A DNA stretch of 64,000 nucleotides from Paenibacillus_AB hodogayensis (GCF_039536325.1 NZ_BAAAYO010000001.1:992001-1056000), one strand, 5' to 3'. Shown: positions 45,301 through 54,005, counted from the stretch's first letter. Notes: generated from the letters alone by a model not told the origin. Made by a program: numbers and translations.

Positions 45301-46434
45301 AAACCGGTACTCCACTTGTCGTTGCTGGTTTTCATTCTTCTCTATGGCCTCAGTCTTTCCCTGCAGTTTCTCCCCTGAATCTCGTAGAGTTTGTCTTACC
45401 TGTTCCAATTCTTGCTCAAGTGTGAAAATTGGGTGCCCTTGTAGTGATACTATTTTCTTCTGCATGGTTTCCTTTATGTTAATTTGTTCTGCGTGCCTCC
45501 GCTCCAGTTCTGTTTTGGTCGCGGAGACTTCGACTTCAGCAACCTTACAATCCTTAATGCGTTTCATGGATTCATTAAATCGTTTCTCGCTGAACAACAG
45601 ATGTTTCGCCTTCTCATAGAGAGAGAGTTGATTGTAGACGTCATACGCTTCTACTAACTTCGTAAGGAATCCTAGTTCCTTTTCAAGATGATTTTTCTTT
45701 TCTTGCAGGCTATCCATGCTCTCCAGCGACGAAGAAAGCGGCAACAATTCATGTTGCGACAATTCAGGAAGGGCATCAGAGAGGATGTTGGACACTTCGC
45801 TCGCTTTCACGGCATTGGAGAGCTTCGGGCTACGGAGCTGGAGCAGCACGCTAATTAGTTCTTTAAATTCCTGTGTGGTTCTAAATCCAAAGATTTCTTG
45901 ATTCACGAGCTCCACATAACGCTGCTGACTGTCGGTGACTTCCCCGTCTCTGCCAATACGGTCTGCTAAGTCCCCCATAGTAAGAGGAAACTTTTTGGGT
46001 TCCCCGCTTATAATTTTTTCATCATATAACTGAATGTCGTACCCAATACGCTTATTGCGGAGAATAAAATACCACGTGCGCATAGTGTTGTCGCTCTCCC
46101 GCCTTTTTCCATTCAAGCCGATGCCAACGGTCACAAAGTTGTTTCCATTGCGATATTCCATGTAGAGATATCCCGTACCTTCTTCTCGTTTTGATACATG
46201 TTTATTGCCGAGCAATAGATCGATCATCCGTCGATCCTGTGAACCGAATGGATCAAGACGTGACGGGCGCTTATCGCCGTCGAGCAAAAATGGGACTGCC
46301 ATGGTAGTGGATACTGATTTACCAGAACCGTTAGCGCCGCGGACAAAAAGGCGTCCATTACTAAATTCAAAAACTGTGTCACCGTGATACCAGAAATTAA
46401 TGAGACCAAAGCGATTCAAATGGAATGAACTCAA
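42331..46434 (-). CDS. jetC: Wadjet protein JetC (TIGR02680, SMC-like ATPase)
   Basis: 1367 residues from TTG 46434 with GGAGGTAA about 9 bases upstream. Walker A GANGSGKS at ~33-40, long coiled coils (~290-500 and ~690-1000), ABC signature LSGGEK at ~1247-1252 and Walker B VISLDEAFAGID at ~1278-1289. This is the MukB/SMC-type motor that extrudes DNA loops in Wadjet. All motifs are intact, so it looks functional. It starts 26 bases after jetB. AT-rich relative to the carbohydrate genes, as expected of a transferred defence island. Confidence 0.92.
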   Translation of the reverse strand: MSSFHLNRFGLINFWYHGDTVFEFSNGRLFVRGANGSGKSVSTTMAVPFLLDGDKRPSRLDPFGSQDRRMIDLLLGNKHVSKREEGTGYLYMEYRNGNNFVTVGIGLNGKRRESDNTMRTWYFILRNKRIGYDIQLYDEKIISGEPKKFPLTMGDLADRIGRDGEVTDSQQRYVELVNQEIFGFRTTQEFKELISVLLQLRSPKLSNAVKASEVSNILSDALPELSQHELLPLSSSLESMDSLQEKKNHLEKELGFLTKLVEAYDVYNQLSLYEKAKHLLFSEKRFNESMKRIKDCKVAEVEVSATKTELERRHAEQINIKETMQKKIVSLQGHPIFTLEQELEQVRQTLRDSGEKLQGKTEAIEKNENQQRQVEYRFKQIEGNKYKAVQSREKALLELDSLADETCFSPHGILRNHFKSSLESFSDAAFKNWQETLHEYRSKVQKIADQLLSLKSRLEQEDQMQRNMATEEERANQLDVEISILVKEISACSTSVEHSVAEWAESAHQFQIQPAELLEVKEILQGIGDLLDDVSPATVTDWLSFLYDKRFRSLQEQNANLVASVRHILEQIEEAERKAEALSAQKEMEPVLTISEVEEMERLRTQNVRVAYFYETVEFLEHLQPTVKEAIEDAITRAGLLTALVVHESDRSIVAASMAVVQVGSYKRENLLTYVRPTPTNGLTEEDINTVLQTISIVPHKEGYVLENGEFRSGMVGGLAPKYEDKYIGKSAREQIRLRKLKELQSQCDELMHHKDNLESEQLSIEKQQHLLVMEREVFPSLQGLKELLRCHEIKRHERATQHSVVERLQVALRVYRNETQVLRNALYYATEQLELPLKLASYQQALSDLTIYNNTLADLRVAHNAWLTANQSQTDLKSEIERLTDDYDYLVDEKSDLERDIAKNKSYESMFLERIQDLGNTDLKHEIEVAINAAKSADVWLDSYRKQINEAEIKIRGLIDNQTKEQPVMEERLRLLNGWMKLYQEELYLGFVCPPRSASETVMALEQSCKGLSFDEVLSALKEAEGYAQRELVDYNLKPARRSISLEIKTEDMENPSWQILVQNCSRQFLVFSLQHVENTPLEVHRYVNEQLERISRHIREEEQKLFEKVLIDVVGTTIHEKVRAAKRWEQDANVMLRRVTGTIQMRLEWIPLTSKEEDQISTTELLSYLSKESIYLTPSQKEKVRLHFISKINEARKKCRDDASFSMFEEMKKALDYRKWFRFDMFITRKGIPEERFTNKVFGELSGGEKAMSIYSPLFAAIAAKYSYAAPDAPRVISLDEAFAGIDNENIAQMFQLVHDFEFDYIMNSQVLWGCYETVDELSIAQILRPVDSPVLAVARYYWDGKEKHLLSLEQSIEERSLYAG

Positions 46435-46460
46435 CGCCTATTACCTCCGTTTACCATAGA

Positions 46461-47603
46461 TTAAGATACATATTCCCCTGTAACACGGCCAGCGGCGGAA
46501 TAGAATACAACCTGATCGTCCGTAAGCGCATCTGCCATGTGAAAGTCAGACATAAATCCTATAACCTCTTCCCAAATGACGGTAAGAGACCGTTCTGTAA
46601 ATGATTTGGTCCACCCATGACGGTGTAGATCCTTGATCTCTTGAAACCAAACGATTGCCTCATTTTTTGAACATAGGGCATGACCATTATGATTAAGAGC
46701 TATTTCTTGAGTGTTTACCTTATCCCAAATAAGAGTTGCATACTGCACAGCTGCATTGGAGATCTGATCATCTTTCGGATAATAGTCTCCATAACGACTT
46801 TCTGTATGAGTGAGCATCGTCGTACGATGGTACCGTTCAAGGTTCCAATATTCAAACAGTTCTGATATCATCGCATTAAACTTATTAAATTCTTCCTTAT
46901 CCTCCAAAATTCCAGATTCCTCTGCAGACAATTCATCATCATATATAACTGATTCTAAAAATAATCTACGCAGAAGCCGCTGCCTCGGGGTTGTGACATG
47001 AACGATCTCTTTGCCAATATGTTCTTCCAACTGCCTAAGATTTTGAATTTTGCTGAGATCAAAGAAGTAAAGCAGTGCAAAATGACGGAAATACGGCGTA
47101 GTCTGCAACAGAACATCGTGCTGATCATTGTCTCGAAACCCATCTATTTCACGGTCCACGACATAGACGAGCCTTAATTTCACACAATGTTGCAGAACAT
47201 CTGCAAAAGCCTTACGATGCGAACGCTCTTCCCAAGCGAAAGGAACGGCTTCTTCTGGGTAATACATACGGATGGCATCACAAGCGTTTTGCAGTGTAAA
47301 TTGCTGGTCTTCCCCATTATCCTCTAAATAAGCAAGCAGGCAGCAGAAAAATATATAATGGAGTGATGCTGTAAAATCGCCAACTCCCATAAATGACTTT
47401 GACGTGACGGGAATTTTCTCTAGTTTGATGAACTCATTACGCAGAAGTAAACGATATCCGAAATATTCGCGCACGATTTCGGCAATATCCGCTTTTCGTG
47501 CGAGAATCTGAAAATATAGGTCCGCCTGCGTATCCCGATGAATCCAATGGTAATGAAACAGGGCTTCAATACATTCCTGAAGCACCAACCGATCTTTATC
47601 CAT
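46461..47603 (-). CDS. jetB: Wadjet protein JetB (TIGR02678/DUF2398)
   Basis: 380 residues from ATG 47603, chosen because GGAGG is 6 bases upstream and because it then overlaps the jetA stop by 8 bases; the upstream ATG 47636 lies deeper inside jetA. It matches TIGR02678 proteins in length and in segments such as LVLQECIEALFHYHWIHRDT and YAEREYFGY-type (here IVREYFGYRLL). It corresponds to the KleE/MukE-like accessory that links kleisin and SMC. Confidence 0.85.
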   Translation of the reverse strand: MDKDRLVLQECIEALFHYHWIHRDTQADLYFQILARKADIAEIVREYFGYRLLLRNEFIKLEKIPVTSKSFMGVGDFTASLHYIFFCCLLAYLEDNGEDQQFTLQNACDAIRMYYPEEAVPFAWEERSHRKAFADVLQHCVKLRLVYVVDREIDGFRDNDQHDVLLQTTPYFRHFALLYFFDLSKIQNLRQLEEHIGKEIVHVTTPRQRLLRRLFLESVIYDDELSAEESGILEDKEEFNKFNAMISELFEYWNLERYHRTTMLTHTESRYGDYYPKDDQISNAAVQYATLIWDKVNTQEIALNHNGHALCSKNEAIVWFQEIKDLHRHGWTKSFTERSLTVIWEEVIGFMSDFHMADALTDDQVVFYSAAGRVTGEYVS

Positions 47604-49098
47604 CCTGGTCCTCCATAAATACGAATTCGTAATCATTCATTGTCAACGTACCATCGGTGGAACGCAGGCGAATAAGCTTGCTAGAACGTAACTTAAGATT
47701 AAATTGGCGGCCATCTTCCGTTCGGCTTTTTAAACTTTTTGTAATCATAGCTTGTCCTAACAATTCAAGTAGAAGGTCCCTAACTTCGGGATACACGATA
47801 CCGATTTCATCCAACGTAATTTTACCTTCCTTAATTAGGTTGTTGAATTGCTCACGTATCATACGCGTTTTCTCCAGATGCTCTTGAATCAGAAGCATCT
47901 GCGCCAAGGGATCTTCATATACAGCTACTTTGGTGCGTCCACTACGGTTCCCAGGCGCCTTTTTGTTAAGAGACACTTCAAAAGGATCGCATTCCCACAC
48001 ATGCTTTGTAGTGTCATCCTCAGATTTACGAAGGACTAAAAAGTGCTTTGCGGTGGAAGCGCCAAACATCGCGCCAGCAATAACATGGCAGTCTCGCAAG
48101 TCTGAAGTGTGCGCAAAAATGCGAGCCAATTCCAAATAGTCATTTTTGCGGCTTTTAAAGTAGTTGAATTTATCGCTGATTTGATCTGCAATTCGCACAA
48201 TTTTTTGGATAGTGCCGCGAGTTTGTTCAATAAGAAAACGAGAACTAGCTTTTCGGCCGTTGATTTCCACAAACCACCCTCTAAAACCGAGCCATTCTGC
48301 CCTTCTTCGTGCAGAGGCAAGCTCTGCCTCAAATGTTTCATCAATTTGCTGCTCCGCTTCGTAAGAAACAATCACGGAAATAATGTGTTCGATCTCACTT
48401 TCATCGATAACCCCGAGGCGCTCCTCTATCAAATCTTTCTTCTCCATAATGCCTACTACGAAGTCACTTAACAAACGTACAAATTTTTCTTTGTATGGCA
48501 AAAAAGACTCCGTGCGGACTAGGCGTTCATATGGTTCGCTGTTTACATGCGACAAAAAATCGGCGGTGTCGTTGCGAAGGGATTCAAACCGAGACATGAG
48601 GTCGCGCCAGATGTTGCGGATATCGCCTAGAGTTCCGTTGTTAGAAGGCCTCCACTTGCGGAGTTTGGTCAGGTCCTCTAAAATATGGTCCGTCAATACG
48701 CGCTCGAAAGATCCTCCGCGAATCGCCTGCAGATTATGCTGCATCTCCTCCAGCGTACGTTCGAGTGAAATTGTATATTGTGTGACCTCATAATAATTCT
48801 TTCGTTTATAAAAATCCTCAATGCGCTGTGCATGGGATTCGTCTTGATGGATGATTAGGTTGTTCCATCTCACGAGTGACTTGAGGTCTTCTTCCAGGTC
48901 TTTCTCGGAATAATCCTTAAAGTGAGGACCAAATTGCTCTGACGTTACTAATTCTCGATACACATCATCCTGGAACATATAAGAGTTGTATTCCTGTCGG
49001 TACTTCTGATAGAAAACGTAGCAGATGGGACGATAACGGTCTGCCTTATTAACAGAAAGATATGTCGCCTCTTTTACAGAATTTAATTGAAAGCTCAT
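47596..49098 (-). CDS. jetA: Wadjet protein JetA (TIGR02677/DUF2397, kleisin-like)
   Basis: 500 residues; GGGGGTTG precedes ATG 49098. It begins with YLSVNKADRYRPICYVFYQKY, typical of TIGR02677, followed by winged-helix and helical segments (YEVTQYTISLERTLEEM, RLVRTESFLPYKEKFV, FLVLRKSEDDTTKHVWECDPF). It plays the kleisin (MukF-like) role in the JetABC complex. First gene of the operon; the next three follow with overlaps or short gaps, so all four are probably on one transcript. Confidence 0.85.
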   Translation of the reverse strand: MSFQLNSVKEATYLSVNKADRYRPICYVFYQKYRQEYNSYMFQDDVYRELVTSEQFGPHFKDYSEKDLEEDLKSLVRWNNLIIHQDESHAQRIEDFYKRKNYYEVTQYTISLERTLEEMQHNLQAIRGGSFERVLTDHILEDLTKLRKWRPSNNGTLGDIRNIWRDLMSRFESLRNDTADFLSHVNSEPYERLVRTESFLPYKEKFVRLLSDFVVGIMEKKDLIEERLGVIDESEIEHIISVIVSYEAEQQIDETFEAELASARRRAEWLGFRGWFVEINGRKASSRFLIEQTRGTIQKIVRIADQISDKFNYFKSRKNDYLELARIFAHTSDLRDCHVIAGAMFGASTAKHFLVLRKSEDDTTKHVWECDPFEVSLNKKAPGNRSGRTKVAVYEDPLAQMLLIQEHLEKTRMIREQFNNLIKEGKITLDEIGIVYPEVRDLLLELLGQAMITKSLKSRTEDGRQFNLKLRSSKLIRLRSTDGTLTMNDYEFVFMEDQDG

Positions 49099-49490
49099 TC
49101 AGCAACCCCCATTCTGTTACAAATATATACTATAATTACATATAAATTTAAAAACTCAAATTAACATTTTCGACAAAAAAGATAATATCCATGGATATGA
49201 TAAGACATATTCGACATATGGGTATTTTTCCCTTCCAAATCGGAAAGCATCCACCTTTTGACCTAAAGGTTTGGTCAACTTCTATTCCACAAGCCCTATA
49301 GAATTATCGCTGTATGTGTGGGCGTTTTTGAACTAACCAATTGTCAAACTAAGTGCGACTCCTCGCCCATGAAAGAATTCGTGAACCAGCGCGCCATTCC
49401 GAGATATTTACGAGAGTGGTTTTTATCAAACGAATAGCATCAGCGAATTGGCAATCTATAACTTAAAATATAATTTTTAGCAGTATATTC
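49099..49490 (-). promoter_or_regulatory. upstream region of the jet operon
   Basis: A/T-rich. On the minus strand TTGTCG, then 17-18 bases, then TTTAAA, and further on TATAGT about 20 bases before the start site region, are possible promoter elements. ATATCCATGGATAT (49185-49198) is a perfect 14-bp palindrome that could bind a regulator. No gene was found in 49200-49490. Confidence 0.4.
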
Positions 49491-49590
49491 AAACGTCGTG
49501 CTCCTCCTTTTGCAGTGTTCCCTCGAAACCTTATCACTTCATTCCGTCCGCGCGGACTGAAACCCGGGGTTCGCCCCCTTGGCATTCCAT
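49491..49590. repeat. repeat block related to 38711-38790
   Basis: Contains CGTGCTCCTCC, CCGTCCGCGCGGAC and CCCGGGGTTCGCCCCC. The order of these elements matches the block at 38711. It lies about 90 bases from tRNA copy D. Confidence 0.4.
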
Positions 49591-49681
49591 ACAAAAAAAC
49601 TCCACCACGTAATGAAGTTACCCCTGTCAAGTAAACATTGAAGATGAACCGTCATTAGACAGTGATGACGTTCTTTTTGTA

Positions 49682-49754
49682 TGGAGCCTAGGGGGACTGA
49701 ACCCCTGACCTCATCGCTGCCAGCGATGCGCTCTCCCAGCTAAGCTAGTGCCCC
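49682..49754 (-). tRNA. tRNA-Ala(GGC) gene or recent pseudogene (copy D)
   Basis: 73 bases on the minus strand with a readable cloverleaf: D arm GCTTAGCTGGGAGAGC, anticodon arm CATCGCTGGCAGCGATG (anticodon GGC) and T arm AGGGGTTCAGTCCCCCT. The acceptor stem GGGGCAC against AGGCTCC has two mismatches near its base, and CCA is not encoded. It may be functional only poorly, or it may be an attachment-site copy whose original acceptor strand was replaced by insertion. It is the most complete of the four copies. Confidence 0.6.
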
Positions 49755-49900
49755 ACGATATTTAATTCTTCATTTGCTGGCTCTGTCAATGCTACATGGC
49801 GCTCTCCGAACTGAGCCATGACCCTACAAAAAAATCCCTCCCAAACGGATCGTAAGAGGCAAGCCTCTACTTTCCGTTCGGAAGGAATCTCTTCTTTCCC

Positions 49901-50191
49901 TTACCCACGCTTCTCCAGCCGCAGCGTCCCGTCCTCGTCCAGAAACACCCGGCGGCCGGGATCGTTCTTTAACTTCACGTTCGCCAGCTTCAGCTGCATC
50001 TCCGTAACCGGCACGACTTCCCAGGAAGACGATTCCCCGACGCCTCTCGCTTCCAGAAAACCGGCCTTCTCGCGCACGGCCGCCTCCTCATCCTCCCAAT
50101 CCTTCACACCGAAGTACGGCAGGTCGTATCGATTGACGAGCGTGCAGGCGAACAGCTCCGCACTTTCGGCATGCTTCAAGACGTACGGCAT
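49901..50191 (-). CDS. small conserved-looking hypothetical protein
   Basis: 96 residues from ATG 50191 (AGGGGAGGG 6 bases upstream). Sequence MPYVLKHAESAELFACTLVN, then a charged region EDEEAAVREKAGFLEARG and a C-terminal block VTEMQLKLANVKLKND ending LDEDGTLRLEKRG. No family recognised. It lies 169 bases after the oxidoreductase operon on the same strand and may be its last gene. Confidence 0.6.
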   Translation of the reverse strand: MPYVLKHAESAELFACTLVNRYDLPYFGVKDWEDEEAAVREKAGFLEARGVGESSSWEVVPVTEMQLKLANVKLKNDPGRRVFLDEDGTLRLEKRG

Positions 50192-50359
50192 GCGCTTCCC
50201 TCCCCTGAAAACCTTCGAACTCCGGCTCGTCCGGCTGAACCCGCTTGCCGCGTGAACATTCCGGACCAACTTCCAGCTCGTCACCGATTTGCAAACGAAG
50301 AGGAGGCGAGCGCGAAGCTGCCGGTCATCCGCAGCTTCGCCGCCCGCCCCCATGTACGT

Positions 50360-52669
50360 TTACAAATAAGGATTTTCGTGCTTGGCCTTCAGCCGGTTCC
50401 AGCGGCGGTTGACCTCCTGCTCGAACGAAGCGAGCGCGTCGGCGTTTTCCGGCTTCGTCATATGCTTCGTCTTGCCCATCGAGCCGAGCCAATCGGCGAC
50501 GGACACCGCTTTGTTTTTCTCCTCCGGGTTGTACGTAATGTTCGTAATGCCGTTCTCCACCTCGTACAGCGGGAAGAAGTTGGAGCTGACCGCAGCGTCG
50601 ATAATGTTCGTGCCCTCCTGGTCCTCGGACAACCAGTTGAGCGGGCAGGTAATCAGGATTTTGCCGTAAACGAGCCCTTCGTGCTGCGCGTACCATTGCG
50701 CCTTGGCCGCTTTCTTGACCAGATCCTGCGGATACGATTCCGAACCGGTGAACACGTACGGAATGTTCGTGGCCGCCATAATTTGCGCCGTATCTTTATG
50801 ATGGAACAGCTTGCCGGCCTGCTTCTTGCCGACGTTGGACGTCGAGGTGCGGTGCCCGATCGGCGTCGAATAGGATAGCTGCGCCCCGGTATTCATGTAG
50901 CCCTCGTTGTCGTATTCGAGAATGATCATCTTGTGATTGCGCAGCGCGGCGCCGATCGCCGGTCCCATGCCGATATCCATCCCGCCATCGCCGGTCACCA
51001 TGACGAAGGTAAAGTCGTCGGGCAGGTTCAGATGGTCCAGCTCGCCTCTGCGCTTGCGCTCCCAGAACATCTCGACCGTACCAGACAGCGTCGCCGCCCC
51101 GTTCTGGAACAGGTTGTGGATATACGTCGCCTTGTGGGCCGAATACGGGTAGCCGGTCGTGACGACCATGGCGCAGCCGGTATGGAACAGCGTGACGATA
51201 TCGCCCTCGATGCCTTTGAAGAACAGCTCCAGGCCGGAGAAAATACCGCAGCCCGGACAGGCGCCATGCCCCGGAGCGATCCGCTTCGGCTTCTTCGTCA
51301 GCGAACGGAGCGGCGGGATGCGCACGTTCAGCTTGCCCGAGGCGGCGTCCGGCGTGACGGTGATCAGGCCGGTTTTCAGATCCTCGTATTTCATCGGATT
51401 GAGCACCCGCTTGGGCGCTTTCGCCGGATCGCCTGGCGTATGGCCGTAATAATCGAACGGCTTCTCGACGTAGCCCTTCTCCGCCGCCTCGATGGCGAAC
51501 CGGAACAGGTTATGGCCGTCCTCGGCGTAGAAGTCTTTGCCCCCCAAGCCATATATACGACTGACGACCAGCGTGTCGCTGTTGCCGTGCGTGAACAGGG
51601 CCGCCTTGATCTCGTTGACCATATTGCCGCCGTGCCCGCCGTAAGAGTCGGCCCGGTCCCCTACCGTAATCGCCCGCACGCCCTTGAGCGCCTCGGCGAT
51701 CTGCTTCTGCGGGAACGGACGGATGATGTTCGGGGCGATGGAGCCGGCTTTGATGCCCTGCTCGCGCAGTTGGTCGACGACGTCCTTAATAATCTCCGAA
51801 GCCGAGTTCATCAGGAAGACGGCGACCTCCGCGTCGTCCATTCGGTACAGGTCGAGAATCGGGTAGTCGCGTCCGGTCAGTTCGGCGTATTCCTGACGGA
51901 TGCGGTCGTAGACGCGCTCCGCGTTGTACATCGCCATCGACTGCTGGTAGCAGTTGTTGATATAGTCCGGCTCGTTCATGTAAGGACCGACCGTAATCGG
52001 GTTGTTCCGGTCCAGCACGTCCGGGTAGCCGGCAGGCGGCTGGGCTCCGACGAAATCGTGCACGTCCTGGCGGTGCGCGAACGTCATGACGCGGCGCTTC
52101 TGGTGGGACGTGAAATAGCCGTCCGAGGCGACCAGCACCGGCAGGCGCACCTCCGGGTCCTCCGCCAGCTTGAGCGCGATGATGTTCATATCGTAGACGG
52201 CTTGCGGATCGCGGCACATCACGATCGGCCAGCCGGTATTCAGTGCATAGTACAGATCCGAGTGGTCGCCGTGAATGTCGAGCGGCCCGGACACCGAGCG
52301 GCAGACGAGATTCATGACCATCGGAAAACGCGTCCCCGACTGCACCGGCATCTGCTCGATCATGTACAGATAACCGTTGGCGCTGGTAGCGTTGAACACG
52401 CGGCCTCCCGCGGCGGACGCGCCGTAGCACACCCCTGCGGAGCCATGCTCGCCGTCGGCCGGAATGAGCACGACGTCATGCTGGCCGTTGGCTTTCATCA
52501 GATCGAGAAACTGGGCAACTTCCGTGGACGGGGATATCGGAAAGTATCCCATAATGTGGTAATTGATTTGATGCGCCGCATAAGCGGCCATTTCGTTGCC
52601 GGATTCGTATACGATGCGCTGTTCGACTTTACCCGTATGCTGCTCTTCGCGCTTGATGTCAATAGCCAT
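50360..52669 (-). CDS. 2-oxoacid:ferredoxin oxidoreductase, fused alpha and beta subunits
   Basis: 769 residues. Residues ~1-430 form the alpha subunit (ESGNEMAAYAAHQINYHIMGYFPISPSTEV, VGDRADSYGGHGGNMVNEI). Residues ~480-769 form the TPP-binding beta subunit (PGHGACPGCGIFSGLELFF; TPP motif GDGGMDIGMGPAIGAALRN continuing to DNEGYMNTG). Catalyses CoA-dependent oxidative decarboxylation of pyruvate or another 2-oxoacid with ferredoxin as acceptor. Usually these are separate subunits. The gamma and delta parts are supplied by the gene just upstream, 39 bases away. Confidence 0.88.
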   Translation of the reverse strand: MAIDIKREEQHTGKVEQRIVYESGNEMAAYAAHQINYHIMGYFPISPSTEVAQFLDLMKANGQHDVVLIPADGEHGSAGVCYGASAAGGRVFNATSANGYLYMIEQMPVQSGTRFPMVMNLVCRSVSGPLDIHGDHSDLYYALNTGWPIVMCRDPQAVYDMNIIALKLAEDPEVRLPVLVASDGYFTSHQKRRVMTFAHRQDVHDFVGAQPPAGYPDVLDRNNPITVGPYMNEPDYINNCYQQSMAMYNAERVYDRIRQEYAELTGRDYPILDLYRMDDAEVAVFLMNSASEIIKDVVDQLREQGIKAGSIAPNIIRPFPQKQIAEALKGVRAITVGDRADSYGGHGGNMVNEIKAALFTHGNSDTLVVSRIYGLGGKDFYAEDGHNLFRFAIEAAEKGYVEKPFDYYGHTPGDPAKAPKRVLNPMKYEDLKTGLITVTPDAASGKLNVRIPPLRSLTKKPKRIAPGHGACPGCGIFSGLELFFKGIEGDIVTLFHTGCAMVVTTGYPYSAHKATYIHNLFQNGAATLSGTVEMFWERKRRGELDHLNLPDDFTFVMVTGDGGMDIGMGPAIGAALRNHKMIILEYDNEGYMNTGAQLSYSTPIGHRTSTSNVGKKQAGKLFHHKDTAQIMAATNIPYVFTGSESYPQDLVKKAAKAQWYAQHEGLVYGKILITCPLNWLSEDQEGTNIIDAAVSSNFFPLYEVENGITNITYNPEEKNKAVSVADWLGSMGKTKHMTKPENADALASFEQEVNRRWNRLKAKHENPYL

Positions 52670-52708
52670 GTGCTTCTTGTCACCCTTTCGCTGGAAATGG
52701 GAAAGCTG

Positions 52709-53716
52709 CTACACGATCACCCGGTCAAACCGGTGCGGCACCCGATGCTGCTCGGCATAGCTGTCGTCGTCGCGCGATTTGGACAACGCCTCGGTCGGAC
52801 AGGCGACGACGCATTTCAGACAGCCTTTGCAATACTGGTAGTCGATGCCTTGCAGAAACATTTGCGGACGACCCTTCTTGTCGGGCAGTTCGTCCCAGAC
52901 GAAGCAGAAATCCGGACAGACGTTGTCGCAGGCGGCGCAATGAATGCATTTGTCGTCGTCGAATTGGGGCATCATTCCCGCGCGGGAAATGCTCAAATCT
53001 TTCAAAATGCTGTTGCCGGGGTTCGTAATGACGCCGCCCAGCGGCTGCGTCGCGAAGCCGAGCACAGGCGTATCCTGGCGGATGTACGCCGGCATCGTCT
53101 CGCCTTCCGGCAAGGCGAATGTCTCAAAGCGGACTTCGTTGTAACCCCTTTCAAACGTACGGATTGCCGGTTGAACGGCTTGCGGGTACTTTTTCTCCAG
53201 GGACTTGCGGATGACGCCCTTCATGAACTCCGCGTCCAGGAAAGCGCACAACCGGAACATCGCGCCGAGCATCGCCATATTGACCCTGTTCTTCTCTTCG
53301 AGCGCAATGCCGATGGCGTCGACGACCGCGATCGTCCCGCCCTTCAGCTTGAGCTTCTCCTTCAGCTCTGCCGTTGTGCGGACAGAATTGACAAGCACCA
53401 GGCTGTCTTCATAAATGCCGCTCACCACATTGACTGTCTTCGCCAGCGACTCGTGAAAAATACCGACTACATGGGGCCGTTCCACCGGCGACGTATCGCG
53501 GATATTCGTATCCGGAGCGCAGAAGCGGATATGCGCCTTGACGGCGGAGCCTTTCTTCTCCGAGCCGTACGAGGAAAAGCTGACTCCGTTCAAGCCGGCG
53601 CCCATGACACCCGCCTCGGCCAGCATTTTGCCGGCCAGATTGGCGCCCAAGCCACCGATCGATTCAAGGCGGATCTCGAAAAAGCCGAGCTCGTTCATTT
53701 TCGGTAACGATACCAT
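52709..53716 (-). CDS. 2-oxoacid:ferredoxin oxidoreductase, fused gamma and delta (ferredoxin) subunits
   Basis: 335 residues; AAAGGAG is about 9 bases before ATG 53716. Residues ~10-210 are the gamma domain (SIGGLGANLAGKMLAEAGVMGAGLNG, SYGSEKKGSAVKAHIRF). The C-terminal part carries two 4Fe-4S motifs, CIHCAACDNVCP and CKGCLKCVVACP, as in the delta subunit. With the following alpha-beta fusion it completes the four-domain enzyme in two genes. Confidence 0.9.
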   Translation of the reverse strand: MVSLPKMNELGFFEIRLESIGGLGANLAGKMLAEAGVMGAGLNGVSFSSYGSEKKGSAVKAHIRFCAPDTNIRDTSPVERPHVVGIFHESLAKTVNVVSGIYEDSLVLVNSVRTTAELKEKLKLKGGTIAVVDAIGIALEEKNRVNMAMLGAMFRLCAFLDAEFMKGVIRKSLEKKYPQAVQPAIRTFERGYNEVRFETFALPEGETMPAYIRQDTPVLGFATQPLGGVITNPGNSILKDLSISRAGMMPQFDDDKCIHCAACDNVCPDFCFVWDELPDKKGRPQMFLQGIDYQYCKGCLKCVVACPTEALSKSRDDDSYAEQHRVPHRFDRVIV

Positions 53717-54005
53717 TTGACGTTGCTCCTTTCGGGATGAGTGCGGCGAATGACGAAGTTGAATTGTGTCGAATATGTGTCTCTTTTTTTATTGTACCAG
53801 CTATTGCGGCGGGGGCAATCTTTTTTTCGGAATTTTCACGCAAACCGGTTATAACGATTTATAATAGAAATGCCGCAGCAGATCGCGCGGGGCCGCCTGC
53901 TTGTTTTTCACTATATGAGCGAGCCGAATCAATCATTCGCATCGCGCGGACGCGGCCGGAGTCGGTCTGCGGAGACTTTGCGCCGGAGAGAGGGTTACGC
54001 GCCGA

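Noticed and set aside
49682..49754. Calling copy D a normal functional tRNA-Ala
   Set aside because: Two mismatches in the acceptor stem and no encoded CCA make full function doubtful, so it is listed with moderate confidence only.
50933..53707. Plus-strand frame of 924 codons opposite the oxidoreductase genes
   Set aside because: It lies antisense to two clear enzymes with TPP and iron-sulphur motifs; its translation is rich in Arg and His with no recognisable domain.
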